Shown: positions 34,647 through 43,261 of the stretch, piece after piece | How the letters are laid out: each line of letters opens with the position of its first letter | How positions within the stretch are numbered: the stretch's first letter is position 1 | Source: Longimicrobium sp. | GTDB lineage: Bacteria; Gemmatimonadota; Gemmatimonadetes; Longimicrobiales; Longimicrobiaceae | Length of the DNA stretch: 64,000 nucleotides | Assembly (NCBI GenBank): GCA_036389795.1 | Contig: DASVWD010000072.1 | Span: 1 to 64,000, forward strand | Direction: 5' to 3' | The notes under the pieces: model-generated | What the model saw: only the letters and a program-made list of their open reading frames with translations | What the model was told of the DNA's origin: nothing | Databases searched by the model: none | Position numbers and translations under genes: made by a program

Positions 34647-35789
34647 TCACGCCTCCCAGGGGAGGTCCGCCTTGCCGAAGTGGCCGTAGTTGGTGGTGCG
34701 GCGGTAGATCGGGCGCAGCAGGTCGAGCTGGCGGATGATGGCGCCCGGGCGGAAGTCGAAGCCCCGCACGAACTCGGCGGCCGCGTGCGGGTCGCCCGTG
34801 CCGAACGTCTCCACCTTCACCGACACCGGCTGCGCCACGCCGATGGCGTACGCCACCTGCACCTCGGCGCGCCGGGCGAGGCCCGCCTTCACCACCTGCC
34901 GGGCCACGTAGCGGCAGAAGTAGGCGCCGCTCCTGTCCACCTTCGAGGGGTCCTTGCCGCTGAAGGCGCCGCCGCCGTGGCGCCCCATCCCGCCGTAGGT
35001 GTCGACGATGATCTTGCGCCCGGTGACCCCCGCGTCGGCCGAGGGGCCGCCCTGCACGAAGCTCCCCGTGGGGTTCACCAGCACGCGGATGTCGTCGTGG
35101 AACCACCCCTCCAGCACCTCGGGGACGAGCGTGAGCGCCACGAAATGGCGGATCGTCTCGCGGTCGGCGCTCGCCGCGTGCTGCGTGGAGACCAGCACGT
35201 CGGTGACGGCCGCCGGGCGGCCGTCCTCGTAGCGCACCGAGACCTGCGTCTTGGCGTCGGGGCGCAGCCACTCCACCGTGCCCTGGCGGCGGTGGCGGGC
35301 CAGCGCCTCGGCCAGGCGGTGCGCCAGCAGGATCGGCAGCGGCATCAGCTCCGGCGTCTCGTCGGTGGCGTAGCCGAACATGATCCCCTGGTCGCCCGCG
35401 CCCTGCTCGCCCGACAGGCTGGTGTCGGCGTCCACTCCCAACGCGATCTCGGCCGCCTGCCGGGAGAGGAACGAGTAGATCTCCAGGTTCTCGGGGCGGA
35501 AGGGCTGCCCGGGGTCGGTGTAGCCGATCTCGCCCACCACCCGGCGCACCACCGCCTCGTGGTCCACCGCCGCGCCGGAGGTGATCTCGCCCGCCAGCAC
35601 CACGCGGTTCTCCTTGCAGAGGACCTCGCACGCCACGCGGCTCCCGGGGTCGCCGGCCAGGTGCGCGTCCAGGATGGCGTCGGCGATGGTGTCGCAGACC
35701 TTGTCCGGGTGCCCCTCCGACACCGACTCCGAGGTGAAGGTGTAGGCCACCGTGGCCGGGGCGCGCGTGGGATCGAGAACCGTGCTCAT
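34647..35789 (-). CDS. metK: S-adenosylmethionine synthetase
   Basis: MetK makes SAM from methionine and ATP in the cytoplasm. The 380-aa protein shows the family motifs: FTSESVSEGHPDKVCD (about 17-32), GEQGAGDQGIMFGYATDETPE (ATP site, about 128-148) and the glycine-rich GGGAFSGKDPSKVDRSGAY. ATG 35789 has GGAG seven bases upstream. The 5' region (35790-35975) has several strong hairpins and may be a regulatory leader. Confidence 0.97.
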   Translation of the reverse strand: MSTVLDPTRAPATVAYTFTSESVSEGHPDKVCDTIADAILDAHLAGDPGSRVACEVLCKENRVVLAGEITSGAAVDHEAVVRRVVGEIGYTDPGQPFRPENLEIYSFLSRQAAEIALGVDADTSLSGEQGAGDQGIMFGYATDETPELMPLPILLAHRLAEALARHRRQGTVEWLRPDAKTQVSVRYEDGRPAAVTDVLVSTQHAASADRETIRHFVALTLVPEVLEGWFHDDIRVLVNPTGSFVQGGPSADAGVTGRKIIVDTYGGMGRHGGGAFSGKDPSKVDRSGAYFCRYVARQVVKAGLARRAEVQVAYAIGVAQPVSVKVETFGTGDPHAAAEFVRGFDFRPGAIIRQLDLLRPIYRRTTNYGHFGKADLPWEA

Positions 35790-35975
35790 CTTCGTCTCCA
35801 GGGGGTGATTCGGATCTCCCGGCGATCACCGGGAATGAAAGCGGGCCCGCCGTCGGTCGCGGACGGCGGGCCCGGACGACGCTTTAGGCGTGGATCTCGT
35901 TCGGGGGCGAGCCCGCCAAGCTGTCGCTTCAAAGCGCTCGCCCCGCCCGCCGCTCGGCGGGCCGGATCCCGGAAA
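35790..35975 (-). promoter_or_regulatory. structured metK leader, possible SAM-responsive RNA
   Basis: Read toward metK the leader has a hairpin CCCGCCGAGCGGCGGG (about 35945-35962), a nine-pair stem GGGGCGAGC/GCTCGCCCC (35914-35944) enclosing GCTTTGAAGC and GACAGCTTGGCGG, an ACGCCTAAAGCGT hairpin near 35880, and a 12-bp attenuator-like stem (35843-35873) followed by GCTTTC. I cannot match it to SAM-I, SAM-II, SAM-IV or SAH consensus elements. The second stem could also be a plain terminator. Confidence 0.4.
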
Positions 35976-35983
35976 TGTCGAAG

Positions 35984-36018
35984 GGGTCCCGCGCGATTTC
36001 CGCGCGGGACCCCTCCCG
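35984..36018 (-). terminator. terminator after the RES toxin gene
   Basis: A long stem AGGGGTCCCGCGCG/CGCGCGGGACCCCT with a short TTTC-type loop lies 120 bp after the toxin stop and before the metK leader. Confidence 0.7.
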
Positions 36019-36140
36019 AGCGGTTTAGCACATTTGTAACGCGGAGCAATCGCTAGAAATCGCCGCGGCGCCGTGAAGCGCAGGGGGATGATAACGGGGC
36101 GCCCGCCCCCTCGCAAGTGGACCCATTCGATCGGCGCGCC

Positions 36141-36734
36141 TCAGCGCCTGGGCCGCGGCATCCGGAGCACGTCCACGGCCGCGCGCACGGCCGGGTGGGA
36201 GACCGTGAGCGCTTCCGGGGCGCCGTAGCGCAGCTCCGACGCTCCGAGCCGGTCGACGAACAGCAGCAGCGCGTGCCAGTCGCCGTGCAGCGCCGACCAC
36301 CAGCGGAAGCCCGCGAGCCCGGCCGCGTGGAGCCGGCGGGAGATGGCCTGCGTCACACCCCGCTCGCGCGAGGCGAGCGCGTCCGGACGGATGCCGCGCT
36401 CGAGCAGCACCGCGGGGTCGGTCAGGTCCGCGATCCGCTCCACCAGCGCCGTGGCCAGCTCGACGCGGACGAGTGCGAGCGGACGGCGGAGCGCGATCAG
36501 CTGCGAGGGCGAGAGCCGGCGGCCGGCGAAAGGGCGGAGCAGCTCGGCCGCCGCGTGCTCGGGCGACTCGGCGAGGTAGAGGACCGCTGTGGTCCCCAGG
36601 TCGAAGCGGCCCTTCCCCTGCCGCGCGGCGGGGACCACGTACTGGGGCGAGAACGGCTCGCCGGGGGGAGCCGTCCGGTCCCAGGGGAAGACGCGCCAGC
36701 CCGTCGCCGCGCCGGCGAGGCCGGCCGCCGTCAA
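36141..36734 (-). CDS. RES domain toxin
   Basis: RES toxins cleave NAD+. The 197-aa protein has the family pattern: WRVFP near the start, GKGRFDLGTTAVLYLAESPEHAAAEL (about 45-70), with the Arg and Glu of the active site, and a C-terminal RWWSALHGDWHALLLFVDR. The start is probably TTG 36734, which overlaps the stop of the upstream antitoxin gene in TTGA, so the two are translationally coupled. The frame is open further upstream but inside the antitoxin gene. It ends near a strong terminator. Confidence 0.88.
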   Translation of the reverse strand: MTAAGLAGAATGWRVFPWDRTAPPGEPFSPQYVVPAARQGKGRFDLGTTAVLYLAESPEHAAAELLRPFAGRRLSPSQLIALRRPLALVRVELATALVERIADLTDPAVLLERGIRPDALASRERGVTQAISRRLHAAGLAGFRWWSALHGDWHALLLFVDRLGASELRYGAPEALTVSHPAVRAAVDVLRMPRPRR

Positions 36735-37396
36735 GCGAAGGCGCCGCTCGCCTGGGCCTCGATCACGGCCAGCACGTCGGCCAGCCCGTCCTCGCGCAGC
36801 ACGTCGATCGGGCGGCGGCCGCCCAGGTCGGGGCTCCTTCCTTGGAGCCAGTCGGGGACGGCCTCGGGCTCGTAGTGGTCGAGCAGGCGGCGCACCACCG
36901 GGGCCAGGTTGCCCAGGAGCCGGGCCGTGGCCGCGTCGGCGCGCGCGCCCAGCTTCAGCTGCCGGAGCCCGCGCGGGTCGATGCCGCACGCGGCCGCGAG
37001 CGCCTCGTCGGACGGGAAGCCGCGGCGTGCCTGGAAGTAGTCGCCCATGAGGATCGCTCGCTCGGGCGCGGCCGCGCCGGCCTGCGCCCCGGGGTCGAGG
37101 GGTTCGGCGGCGCCGTACGCCGGCCCGGTCTCGCGCACCATGCCGACCCGCGCCGGCGGGACGTGCCGCGCCGCCAGCTCGTGCAGCCAGTCAGCGAACT
37201 TGCTGGGGTCGGCTTCGCCCAGGTGCCGCGACGCGTACGCGAACACCTGCGCCGCGGCCTCCGCCGCCTGGCCGGCCTCCATGCGCCGCGCCAGGAGCGT
37301 GTGCACGAAGCGGTAGTGCCGCCGCACCAGCTCCGCGAAGGCGGTGTCGTCACCCTGTTGCGCCCGCGCCACCAGCCGCTCTTCGGCAAAGCTCAT
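36731..37396 (-). CDS. antitoxin: sigma-region-2-like domain fused to Xre/MbcA/ParS domain
   Basis: The 221-aa protein is the upstream partner of the RES toxin. Residues about 130-215 carry an Xre/MbcA/ParS antitoxin region, with an HTH (SDEALAAACGIDPRGLRQL) and the toxin-binding end WLQGRSPDLGGRRPIDVL. Residues 5-90 look like ECF sigma region 2: LVARAQQGDDTAFAELVRRH, then AQVFAYASRHLGEAD and FADWLHELAA. The acidic core-binding motif (D..QE) is degenerate. Usual antitoxins of this kind are 130-170 aa and lack such a domain. ATG 37396 has GGGAGG eight bases upstream. Confidence 0.8.
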   Translation of the reverse strand: MSFAEERLVARAQQGDDTAFAELVRRHYRFVHTLLARRMEAGQAAEAAAQVFAYASRHLGEADPSKFADWLHELAARHVPPARVGMVRETGPAYGAAEPLDPGAQAGAAAPERAILMGDYFQARRGFPSDEALAAACGIDPRGLRQLKLGARADAATARLLGNLAPVVRRLLDHYEPEAVPDWLQGRSPDLGGRRPIDVLREDGLADVLAVIEAQASGAFA

Positions 37397-37572
37397 TCGC
37401 ATGCCCTCCCCGGGTGACCTACCCCCCCGAACGACTCCCGAAATAGTAATCACGCTCCGCACGGCCCGAAAGGGTTTTGTTCACTTCGTCGCCATTCCGC
37501 CAGGAGCGAACCAGTCCGCGCATGACGTGGCCCAAGAGGCACGGCAAACTCTTCGGCGCGCCTCCGCCGCCG

Positions 37573-37845
37573 TCACAGGTGCGGCGCGACCACGTCCACC
37601 GTCTCCGGCGAGGCGACGACGGGGACGATCTCGAACTCCATCAGGTCTCGCCAGCTCAGCACCCACTGCTGCAGCAGGCGCGCGTCGGCGCACTCGACCA
37701 CCTGGAAGCAGCGCTCGAAGCTGGCCTCGATCCAGCTCCCCACGTACTCCAGCCCCTCGGGCATCATCCGGCCCTGTTCGCGCGAGCGCCGGTACACCGC
37801 CGCGGCGTCGCGGTCCTTGAAGCGCTCGATCACCATGAACAGCAT
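37573..37845 (-). CDS. DUF3303 family protein
   Basis: The 90-aa protein matches the DUF3303 pattern: MLFMVIERFKDRDAAAVYRRSREQG at the start, YVGSWIEASFERCFQVVE in the middle and WRDLMEFEIVPV near the end. It is a small ferredoxin-fold-like cytoplasmic protein of unknown function. The full length and start (ATG 37845) fit the family. It lies 22 bp downstream of the SDR gene start side and follows it on the same strand? The SDR ends at 37867, so this gene is 21 bp downstream of it and probably cotranscribed. Confidence 0.82.
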   Translation of the reverse strand: MLFMVIERFKDRDAAAVYRRSREQGRMMPEGLEYVGSWIEASFERCFQVVECADARLLQQWVLSWRDLMEFEIVPVVASPETVDVVAPHL

Positions 37846-37866
37846 CTCGCCTCCCTGGCAGGAATC

Positions 37867-38706
37867 TCATCGCAGCTTCGTCATCACCGCCTTCGCCGTG
37901 CGCACCACCAGGCCGCGGGGAGAAACACGGGCGGCGTAGGCGGAGAGCCGGTTCGCCAGCCCGGGGGTGACGGTCCGCTTCCCCGCCTCCAGCCCGCGCA
38001 GCGCGTCGGCCACCACCTCCCCCGGCGTCCTGATCCCCACGGTCTTCCCGCTCACCTGCGTGCCGGCGACCTGCTGGAACTCGGTGGCGACGGGGCCGGG
38101 GTTGAGGGTGACCACCCGCACGCCGGCCTCGCGCGCCTCCTCGGCCAGCGCCTCGGAGAGGGAGAGGACGAACGCCTTGGTGGCGGCGTACGCGGCGAGA
38201 AAGGGGATCGGCTGGTAGCCGGCCACGGAGGCCACGTTGACGATGGCGCCCGCGCCCCGCGCGCGCATCTCGCTGAGCGCCAGGTGCGCCAGCTCCATCG
38301 GCGCGATGCAGTTCACCCGCACCATCTCCGACAGCCGCTCCAGCGGCAGCTCGTCGAAGCGGCCCTTGAGCCCGAAGCCGGCGTTGTTGACCAGCAGGTG
38401 GACCTGGCGGCCCTCCCCCGCCTCCCGCCACAGGGCCAGGGCGGCGCCCGGCTCCCCCAGGTCCACGGGGAGCACGGCGGTGCGGACGCGGTGCGCGGCC
38501 TCCAGCTCGCCCGCCAGCGCGCGCAGGCGGTCTGCGCGGCGGGCGGCGAGCGCCACGTGCATCCCCCGCCGCGCGAGCTCGCGCGCGAACGCCTCCCCGA
38601 TCCCCGCCGAGGCGCCCGTCACCAGCGCCCAGCGCCCGCGGTAGCTCCAGCGCTCGCCCGCCGCCACGGCCGTGGCGTCCCGCTGCGCCTGCAGTCCCTC
38701 GCTCAT
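37867..38706 (-). CDS. short-chain dehydrogenase/reductase
   Basis: The 279-aa classical SDR has the cofactor motif GASAGIG (about 32-38), NNAGFG (about 106), catalytic Ser in NVASVAG and YAATK (Tyr-x3-Lys, about 174-178). The Arg-rich segment after the second strand (ARRADRL) suggests NADP. The substrate is unknown; members near lipid genes often act on ketoacyl groups. ATG 38706 has GGAGGAGAG upstream. The reading frame is open for several kilobases upstream on this strand but that is an antisense effect of high GC. Confidence 0.9.
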   Translation of the reverse strand: MSEGLQAQRDATAVAAGERWSYRGRWALVTGASAGIGEAFARELARRGMHVALAARRADRLRALAGELEAAHRVRTAVLPVDLGEPGAALALWREAGEGRQVHLLVNNAGFGLKGRFDELPLERLSEMVRVNCIAPMELAHLALSEMRARGAGAIVNVASVAGYQPIPFLAAYAATKAFVLSLSEALAEEAREAGVRVVTLNPGPVATEFQQVAGTQVSGKTVGIRTPGEVVADALRGLEAGKRTVTPGLANRLSAYAARVSPRGLVVRTAKAVMTKLR

Positions 38707-38994
38707 CTCTCTCCTCCGGCGGCGTGCCGGACCGGAAGCTATGCCGCGCGGCGGGGACCGCAACGCCGATTCGCGCCTGTCACGCGGAGATTCCCAGCGC
38801 GAGGCCTGCTTGCGGTGATTCAAAAGAAGCGGTAAAGGTGTTAGATTCGCCGCTTCCCGCGCCGGACGGGCGAGACGGCGGCCGCGGAGGCGGATCGGCT
38901 CCTCCGGCCGCCGCCGATCCGGGGGCGCGGTGCCCCGACCGGGCGAAGACGAGCGTGCCCGCCCCGCCCGGGGCCGGGCTTTCTCCGGAGAGTG

Positions 38995-40392
38995 ATGGAG
39001 GAGGCGGCCGAGAAGGCGTCGCTGCGCGGCGCCGTGCGCGAGATGCGCGCGTTCCTGGTGATCTGGGTGGGCCAGCTCGTCTCGGAGCTGGGCTCCGGCC
39101 TCACCGGGTTCGCCATTCCCGTGTGGGTCTACCAGCAGACGGGCTCGGCCGAGCAGTTCGGGCTGCTGATGTTCGCCCAGATCGTCCCGGCGCTGCTGGT
39201 GTCGCCCTTCGCCGGGGCGCTGGTGGACCGCTGGGACCGCAGGAAGGTGCTGATCGCCAGCGACACCGCCTCGGCGCTCGTCACCCTGGCCGTCGCGGCG
39301 CTGGTGTTCACGGGGAGGTTCGAGGTCTGGCACCTGTTCGTGATCGGGGTGTTCGGCTCCTTGATCGGGCCGTTCCAGGACCCGGCGTTCGCCGCCTCCA
39401 TTTCCGTGCTGGTTCCCCGGCGCCACTACGGGCGGGCGGTGGGGATGATGCAGACCGCCGGCTCGCTGAGCGCGATCCTCACCCCGGTGCTGGCCGGGGT
39501 GCTGGTGGTGACGGTGGGGCTCGGCTGGGTGGTGCTGATCGACCTGGCCACCTACCTGGTGGCGATCGGCACGCTGGCCTTCGCGCGCATCCCCAGCCCG
39601 CCGCAGGGCCCGGAGCATCGGCACGACCCGCTCGCGGCCCAGGCGGCGTACGGGTGGCGCTTCGTGCGCGAGCGGCGCGGGCTGCTGGGGCTCCTGCTCT
39701 TCTTCGCCTTCACCAACTTCCTGGGCGGGTTCCTGGGCCCGCTCATGCAGCCGATGGTGCTCGCCATCACCACCCCCGCCGTGCTGGGGACGCTGGTCTC
39801 GATGATGGGCGTGGGCGGGCTGCTGGGCGCGATGGCGATGAGCGTGTGGGGCGGCCCGAAGCGGCGCGTGCGCGGAGTGCTGGCGTTCTGCGCGCTGGGC
39901 GGCCTCTGCACGGTGGTGGTGGGGCTCAAGCCGTGGCTGCCGCTGATCGCGGCGGGGCTGTTCGCGTCGGCGCTGGCGTGGCCGCTGCTGCAGGGCACCC
40001 ACTCCGCGCTCTGGTTCGCGAAGACGCCGGCCGAGGCGGTGGGCCGCGTGATCGCCATCCGGCGGATGGTGGTGATCTCCAGCGCGCCGCTCTCGGTGCT
40101 CCTGGCCGGGCCGCTCGCCGAGCGCGTCTTCGAGCCGCTGCTGATGCCGGGCGGCGCGCTCGCGCCGACGGTGGGCGCGGTGCTGGGGGTGGGGAAGGGG
40201 CGCGGGATCGCGCTGATGTTCGTGCTGGTCGGGCTGCTGACGGTGCTCGCGGCGGCCGTGGTGTACGCGGTGCCGGCCATCCGCCACGTGGAGCGCGACG
40301 TCCCCGACGCGCCGCCGGTGCACCCCGAGCCTGCGCCGCCCCCCGCCCCCGCGGACGAGGCCGAGCGCGGCGAGGCCGTCGCCGCCGTCTGA
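38995..40392 (+). CDS. MFS transporter (MFS_3/enterobactin-exporter type)
   Basis: The 465-aa protein has 12 predicted membrane helices. Loop motifs typical of this subfamily are visible: LVDRWDRRKVLIASD (about 76-90) between helices 2 and 3 and FQDPAFAASISVLVPRRHYGRAVGM (about 123-147) in the middle loop. Such proteins export siderophores, drugs or metabolites. The C-terminal 40 residues are Pro/Ala/Glu-rich. GTG 38992 or ATG 38995 may start it; GGAG precedes both. It is divergent from the SDR gene and upstream of the FkbK-like operon. Confidence 0.88.
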   Translation: MEEAAEKASLRGAVREMRAFLVIWVGQLVSELGSGLTGFAIPVWVYQQTGSAEQFGLLMFAQIVPALLVSPFAGALVDRWDRRKVLIASDTASALVTLAVAALVFTGRFEVWHLFVIGVFGSLIGPFQDPAFAASISVLVPRRHYGRAVGMMQTAGSLSAILTPVLAGVLVVTVGLGWVVLIDLATYLVAIGTLAFARIPSPPQGPEHRHDPLAAQAAYGWRFVRERRGLLGLLLFFAFTNFLGGFLGPLMQPMVLAITTPAVLGTLVSMMGVGGLLGAMAMSVWGGPKRRVRGVLAFCALGGLCTVVVGLKPWLPLIAAGLFASALAWPLLQGTHSALWFAKTPAEAVGRVIAIRRMVVISSAPLSVLLAGPLAERVFEPLLMPGGALAPTVGAVLGVGKGRGIALMFVLVGLLTVLAAAVVYAVPAIRHVERDVPDAPPVHPEPAPPPAPADEAERGEAVAAV

Positions 40393-40547
40393 TATGACCC
40401 GACGAGCGGCGCGCCTCGGACGGCGCGGCCCGCCCCTCTCGCACGTGGACGGGAAGACGCGTAAGTTCGGGGGCCGGTGCCGGGACCCGCGCCAGGACCG
40501 CCGCCCGCGTCCGCGCTCATGGCCGAAGTGGCGCCGCCACGGGCGGT

Positions 40548-40737
40548 TGCGTGAGGGATGCGCGCCCGGAGGGCCGGGACGCCGCCGCGACACGGGGTAT
40601 CGTCGCGGCGGTGGCCCGGCGCAGTTGGGCAGCGTCGTTTGCTGCCCTACTGCGCGCGCAGCCCGGCCCGGAGCGCAGCGGAGGGACACGCCCGAACCGC
40701 AGTGCGAAGTGCGAAGTCCCGAGTGCGAAGTGCGTGG
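40548..40737 (+). repeat. composite repeat: 150-bp repeat R, copy 4, plus family A heptamers
   Basis: Here the R unit is on the opposite strand: it begins GCGTGAGGGATGCGCGCC at 40549 and ends GGACACGCCCGAAC near 40698, followed at once by CGCAGTGCGAAGTGCGAAG heptamers (to 40737). It fills most of the space between the MFS and FkbK-like genes; the remaining 40393-40547 shows no gene. Confidence 0.8.
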
Positions 40738-40764
40738 ACGAACCTGGACCCGGCGATAGGCGAG

Positions 40765-41649
40765 ATGGCGACCAACGAGGCGGCCGCGCGGGTGGTGGGG
40801 GTGGTCGGCGCGGGGGTGATGGGCGTGGGCGTGGCGCAGAACCTGGCGCAGACCGGCCACCGCGTGCTGCTGCTGGACGTCTCCGACCAGGTGCTGGCGC
40901 GCGCGCGGGCCGGGATCGAGAAGGGCGTCCGCTTCCACGGGATGTTCACGAAGACGAAGGGCGGCCCTTCCGCGGCCGAAGTGCTGGAGAAGATCACCTT
41001 CACCACCGACTACGCGCCGTTCGCCGGGGCCGACTTCGTGATCGAGAACGTGACCGAGAAGTGGGAGGTCAAGCAGCCGATCTACCCCGTGCTGGACGAG
41101 GTCTGCCCGCCGCACGCCTGCTTCGCGGCCAACACCTCGGCGTACTCCATCACCCGCATCGGCTCGCTGACCCGGCGGCCCGAAAAGGTGCTGGGGATGC
41201 ACTTCATGAACCCGGTGCCGCTCAAGCCCACGGTGGAGGTGGTCCGCGCCTTCCACACCACACAGGAGACGATCGACACCGCGCAGGCGCTGCTGGCGGC
41301 GATGGGGAAGGAGGGGATCGTGGTCGACGACATGCCCGGCTTCGTCTCCAACCGCGTGCTGATGCTCACCATCAACGAGGCCGCCTGGCTGATCCAGGAC
41401 CGGGTGGCGCCGGTCGAGGACGTGGACCGCATCTTCAAGACGTGCTTCGGGCACCCGATGGGGCCGCTGGAGACGGCCGACCTGATCGGCGTCGACACCA
41501 TCCTCTACTCCATCGAGGTGCTGTACGAGAGCTACAACGACAGCAAGTACCGCCCCTGCCCGCTGCTGAAGAAGATGGTGGACGCGGGGCTGCACGGGCG
41601 GAAGAGCGGCCGCGGGTTCTACGACTACGCCGTCCCCGCGCTCACCTGA
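40765..41649 (+). CDS. 3-hydroxyacyl-CoA/ACP dehydrogenase, FkbK/ZmaG-like
   Basis: The 294-aa protein is of the 3-hydroxybutyryl-CoA dehydrogenase family: Rossmann GVVGAGVMGVGVA (about 13-25), catalytic region GMHFMNPVPLKPTVEVV (about 148-164) with the His-x9-Glu relation, and FVSNRVLMLTINEA. Next to an ACP with a GYVNSMFAMQL motif and an acyl-CoA dehydrogenase, it matches FkbK/ZmaG, which oxidise a glyceryl- or seryl-derived ACP thioester. ATG 40765 is chosen because the upstream frame is repeat DNA. It leads a six-gene operon. Confidence 0.85.
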   Translation: MATNEAAARVVGVVGAGVMGVGVAQNLAQTGHRVLLLDVSDQVLARARAGIEKGVRFHGMFTKTKGGPSAAEVLEKITFTTDYAPFAGADFVIENVTEKWEVKQPIYPVLDEVCPPHACFAANTSAYSITRIGSLTRRPEKVLGMHFMNPVPLKPTVEVVRAFHTTQETIDTAQALLAAMGKEGIVVDDMPGFVSNRVLMLTINEAAWLIQDRVAPVEDVDRIFKTCFGHPMGPLETADLIGVDTILYSIEVLYESYNDSKYRPCPLLKKMVDAGLHGRKSGRGFYDYAVPALT

Positions 41650-41689
41650 GCGATCGGATTCGAATCAACCGGCCCACGCGGAGTGAGTG

Positions 41690-41941
41690 ATGAGCGAGCA
41701 GGAGATCCGCGCGAAGGTGCGCGAGTTCGTCGGGCGCTTCGTGCGCGGCCACGAGCTGGCCGACGGGGAAGACATCTTCGCCACCGGCTACGTGAACTCG
41801 ATGTTCGCCATGCAGCTGGTGCAGTTCGTCGAGACGACGTTCGGCATCACCTGCGAGAGCGAGGACCTGGAGCTCGACAACTTCCGCAGCATCGACGCGC
41901 TCACCGCGTTCGTGCGGCGCAAGCAGGCCGTCCCCGCCTGA
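41690..41941 (+). CDS. acyl carrier protein, FkbJ/ZmaD-like
   Basis: The 83-aa protein is a carrier with the phosphopantetheine serine in FATGYVNSMFAMQLV (Ser about 36). Most carriers have Asp-Ser here; Asn-Ser is a mark of the FkbJ/ZmaD carriers for methoxymalonyl-, hydroxymalonyl- or aminomalonyl-ACP. ATG 41690 has GGAG six bases upstream; GTG 41687 is an alternative. It is followed four bases later by the acyl-CoA dehydrogenase gene. Confidence 0.88.
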   Translation: MSEQEIRAKVREFVGRFVRGHELADGEDIFATGYVNSMFAMQLVQFVETTFGITCESEDLELDNFRSIDALTAFVRRKQAVPA

Positions 41942-41945
41942 GCCG

Positions 41946-43163
41946 ATGAGCGGGCCCGGCGCCGTCGAGTCCCCCGAGTCGCCGGCCGACGCGACGTCCG
42001 CGCCGGAGCCCGTGCTGCGCCTGGAGTTGGGCCCCGCCCAGGAGCGCGCCCGCGCCGCCTTCGCCGCGTTCGCCGGCCGCGAGGTGGCGCCGCACGCCGG
42101 CGCCTGGGACCGCGCGGCCGCCACCCCGCGCGAGGTGATCGACCGCTTGGCCGCCGAGGGGTACCTGGGCGCCGTGGTCCCGCAGGGGCACGGCGGCAGC
42201 GGGATGGACTGGGTCGCCTTCGGCCTGCTGAACGAGGAGCTGGGCCGCGCCTGCTCGTCGGTCCGCTCGCTGGTGACGGTGCACAGCATGGCGTGCTGGG
42301 CCGTGCTGCGCTGGGGGAGCCGCGCGCAGAAGGAGCACTGGCTCCCGCGCCTGGCCTCGGGCTCCGCGCTCGGCGCCTTCGCGCTCAGCGAGCCGAACGT
42401 CGGCAGCGACGCGGGCGCGGTGGAGACGGTGGCGATGGCGGACGGGGACTCCTACGTCCTCGCCGGGCGGAAGAAGTGGACCACGTACGGCCAGCTCGCC
42501 GACGTCTTCCTGGTGTTCGCGAAGGCGGAGGGGAAGCCGGTCGCCTTCCTGGTGGAGCGCGGCGCGCCGGGGCTCGACGTCCGGCCCCTGCACGGGATCA
42601 CCGGCACCCGCGCCTCGATGCTGGCGGAGCTGGTCTTCGACGGCTGCCGGGTGCCGAGGGAGAGCCGCGTGGCGGGCCCGGGCTTCGGGCTGGCGGTGGC
42701 GATGTCGGTGCTGGAGGTCGGCCGCTACAGCGTGGCCTGCGGCTGTGTGGGGCTCGTCCGCGCTTGCCTGGACGCCTCGCTGGCGTATGCTTCCGAGCGC
42801 GTGCAGTACGGCGCGCCGATCGGCGAGCACCAGCTGGTGCAGCGGATGCTGGCGAACATGGCGGCCGACTGGCGCGCGGCCCGCTGGCTGTGCCTGCGCG
42901 CCGGCTGGCTGCGCGACGCGGGCGACCCGGCCGCCGGCCCGGAGACCTTCGTGGCGAAGTACTTCGCCTCCACCGCCGCCACCCGCGCCGCGCTCGACGC
43001 CGTGCAGATCCACGGCGCCAACGGCTGCAGCGAGGAGTACCCCGTCGAGCGCTTCTTACGCGACTCGCGGGTGATGGAGATCATCGAGGGCAGCACGCAG
43101 ATCCAGCAGGTCACCATCGCCCGCGACGAGCTGCAGGCGTTCGCGCGCGGGCGGGGGGAGTAG
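41946..43163 (+). CDS. acyl-CoA/acyl-ACP dehydrogenase, FkbI/ZmaE-like
   Basis: The 405-aa flavoprotein has the acyl-CoA dehydrogenase motifs: [17 protein letters not shown] (about 142-158), [10 protein letters not shown], and the C-terminal [32 protein letters not shown]. The pair with the VNS-type carrier suggests that it oxidises a carrier-bound C3 unit, as FkbI does in extender-unit pathways. ATG 41946 follows the ACP stop closely, so the genes are coupled. Heptamer repeats begin right after its TAG. Confidence 0.85.
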   Translation: MSGPGAVESPESPADATSAPEPVLRLELGPAQERARAAFAAFAGREVAPHAGAWDRAAATPREVIDRLAAEGYLGAVVPQGHGGSGMDWVAFGLLNEELGRACSSVRSLVTVHSMACWAVLRWGSRAQKEHWLPRLASGSALGAFALSEPNVGSDAGAVETVAMADGDSYVLAGRKKWTTYGQLADVFLVFAKAEGKPVAFLVERGAPGLDVRPLHGITGTRASMLAELVFDGCRVPRESRVAGPGFGLAVAMSVLEVGRYSVACGCVGLVRACLDASLAYASERVQYGAPIGEHQLVQRMLANMAADWRAARWLCLRAGWLRDAGDPAAGPETFVAKYFASTAATRAALDAVQIHGANGCSEEYPVERFLRDSRVMEIIEGSTQIQQVTIARDELQAFARGRGE

Positions 43164-43243
43164 CACGAAAGCCACGAGGTACGAGGTACGAAGTGCGCGC
43201 GGGGACGGCCGTCCTTGCGCACTCACGCACTCACGCACTTTCC
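43164..43243. repeat. family A array with GTACGAG heptamers and CACGCACT octamers
   Basis: Directly after the TAG of the previous gene come ACGAGGTACGAGGTACGAAG units, then 20 GC-rich bases, then inverted CGCACTCA octamers ending at 43243. The MbtH ribosome site GGAGG follows at 43251. A similar pair of units precedes the AAA gene at 58655. Confidence 0.7.
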
Positions 43244-43261
43244 ATCACACGGAGGCCGCCG

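Noticed and set aside
35790-35975. Classical SAM-I riboswitch before metK
   Set aside because: The conserved SAM-I core elements (AGAG...GGCAACC pattern) are absent.
38707-41595. Long minus-strand open frame continuing upstream of the SDR gene
   Set aside because: Beyond ATG 38706 it is antisense to the MFS and FkbK-like genes and is His/Gln/Arg-rich low-complexity; this is a high-GC artefact.
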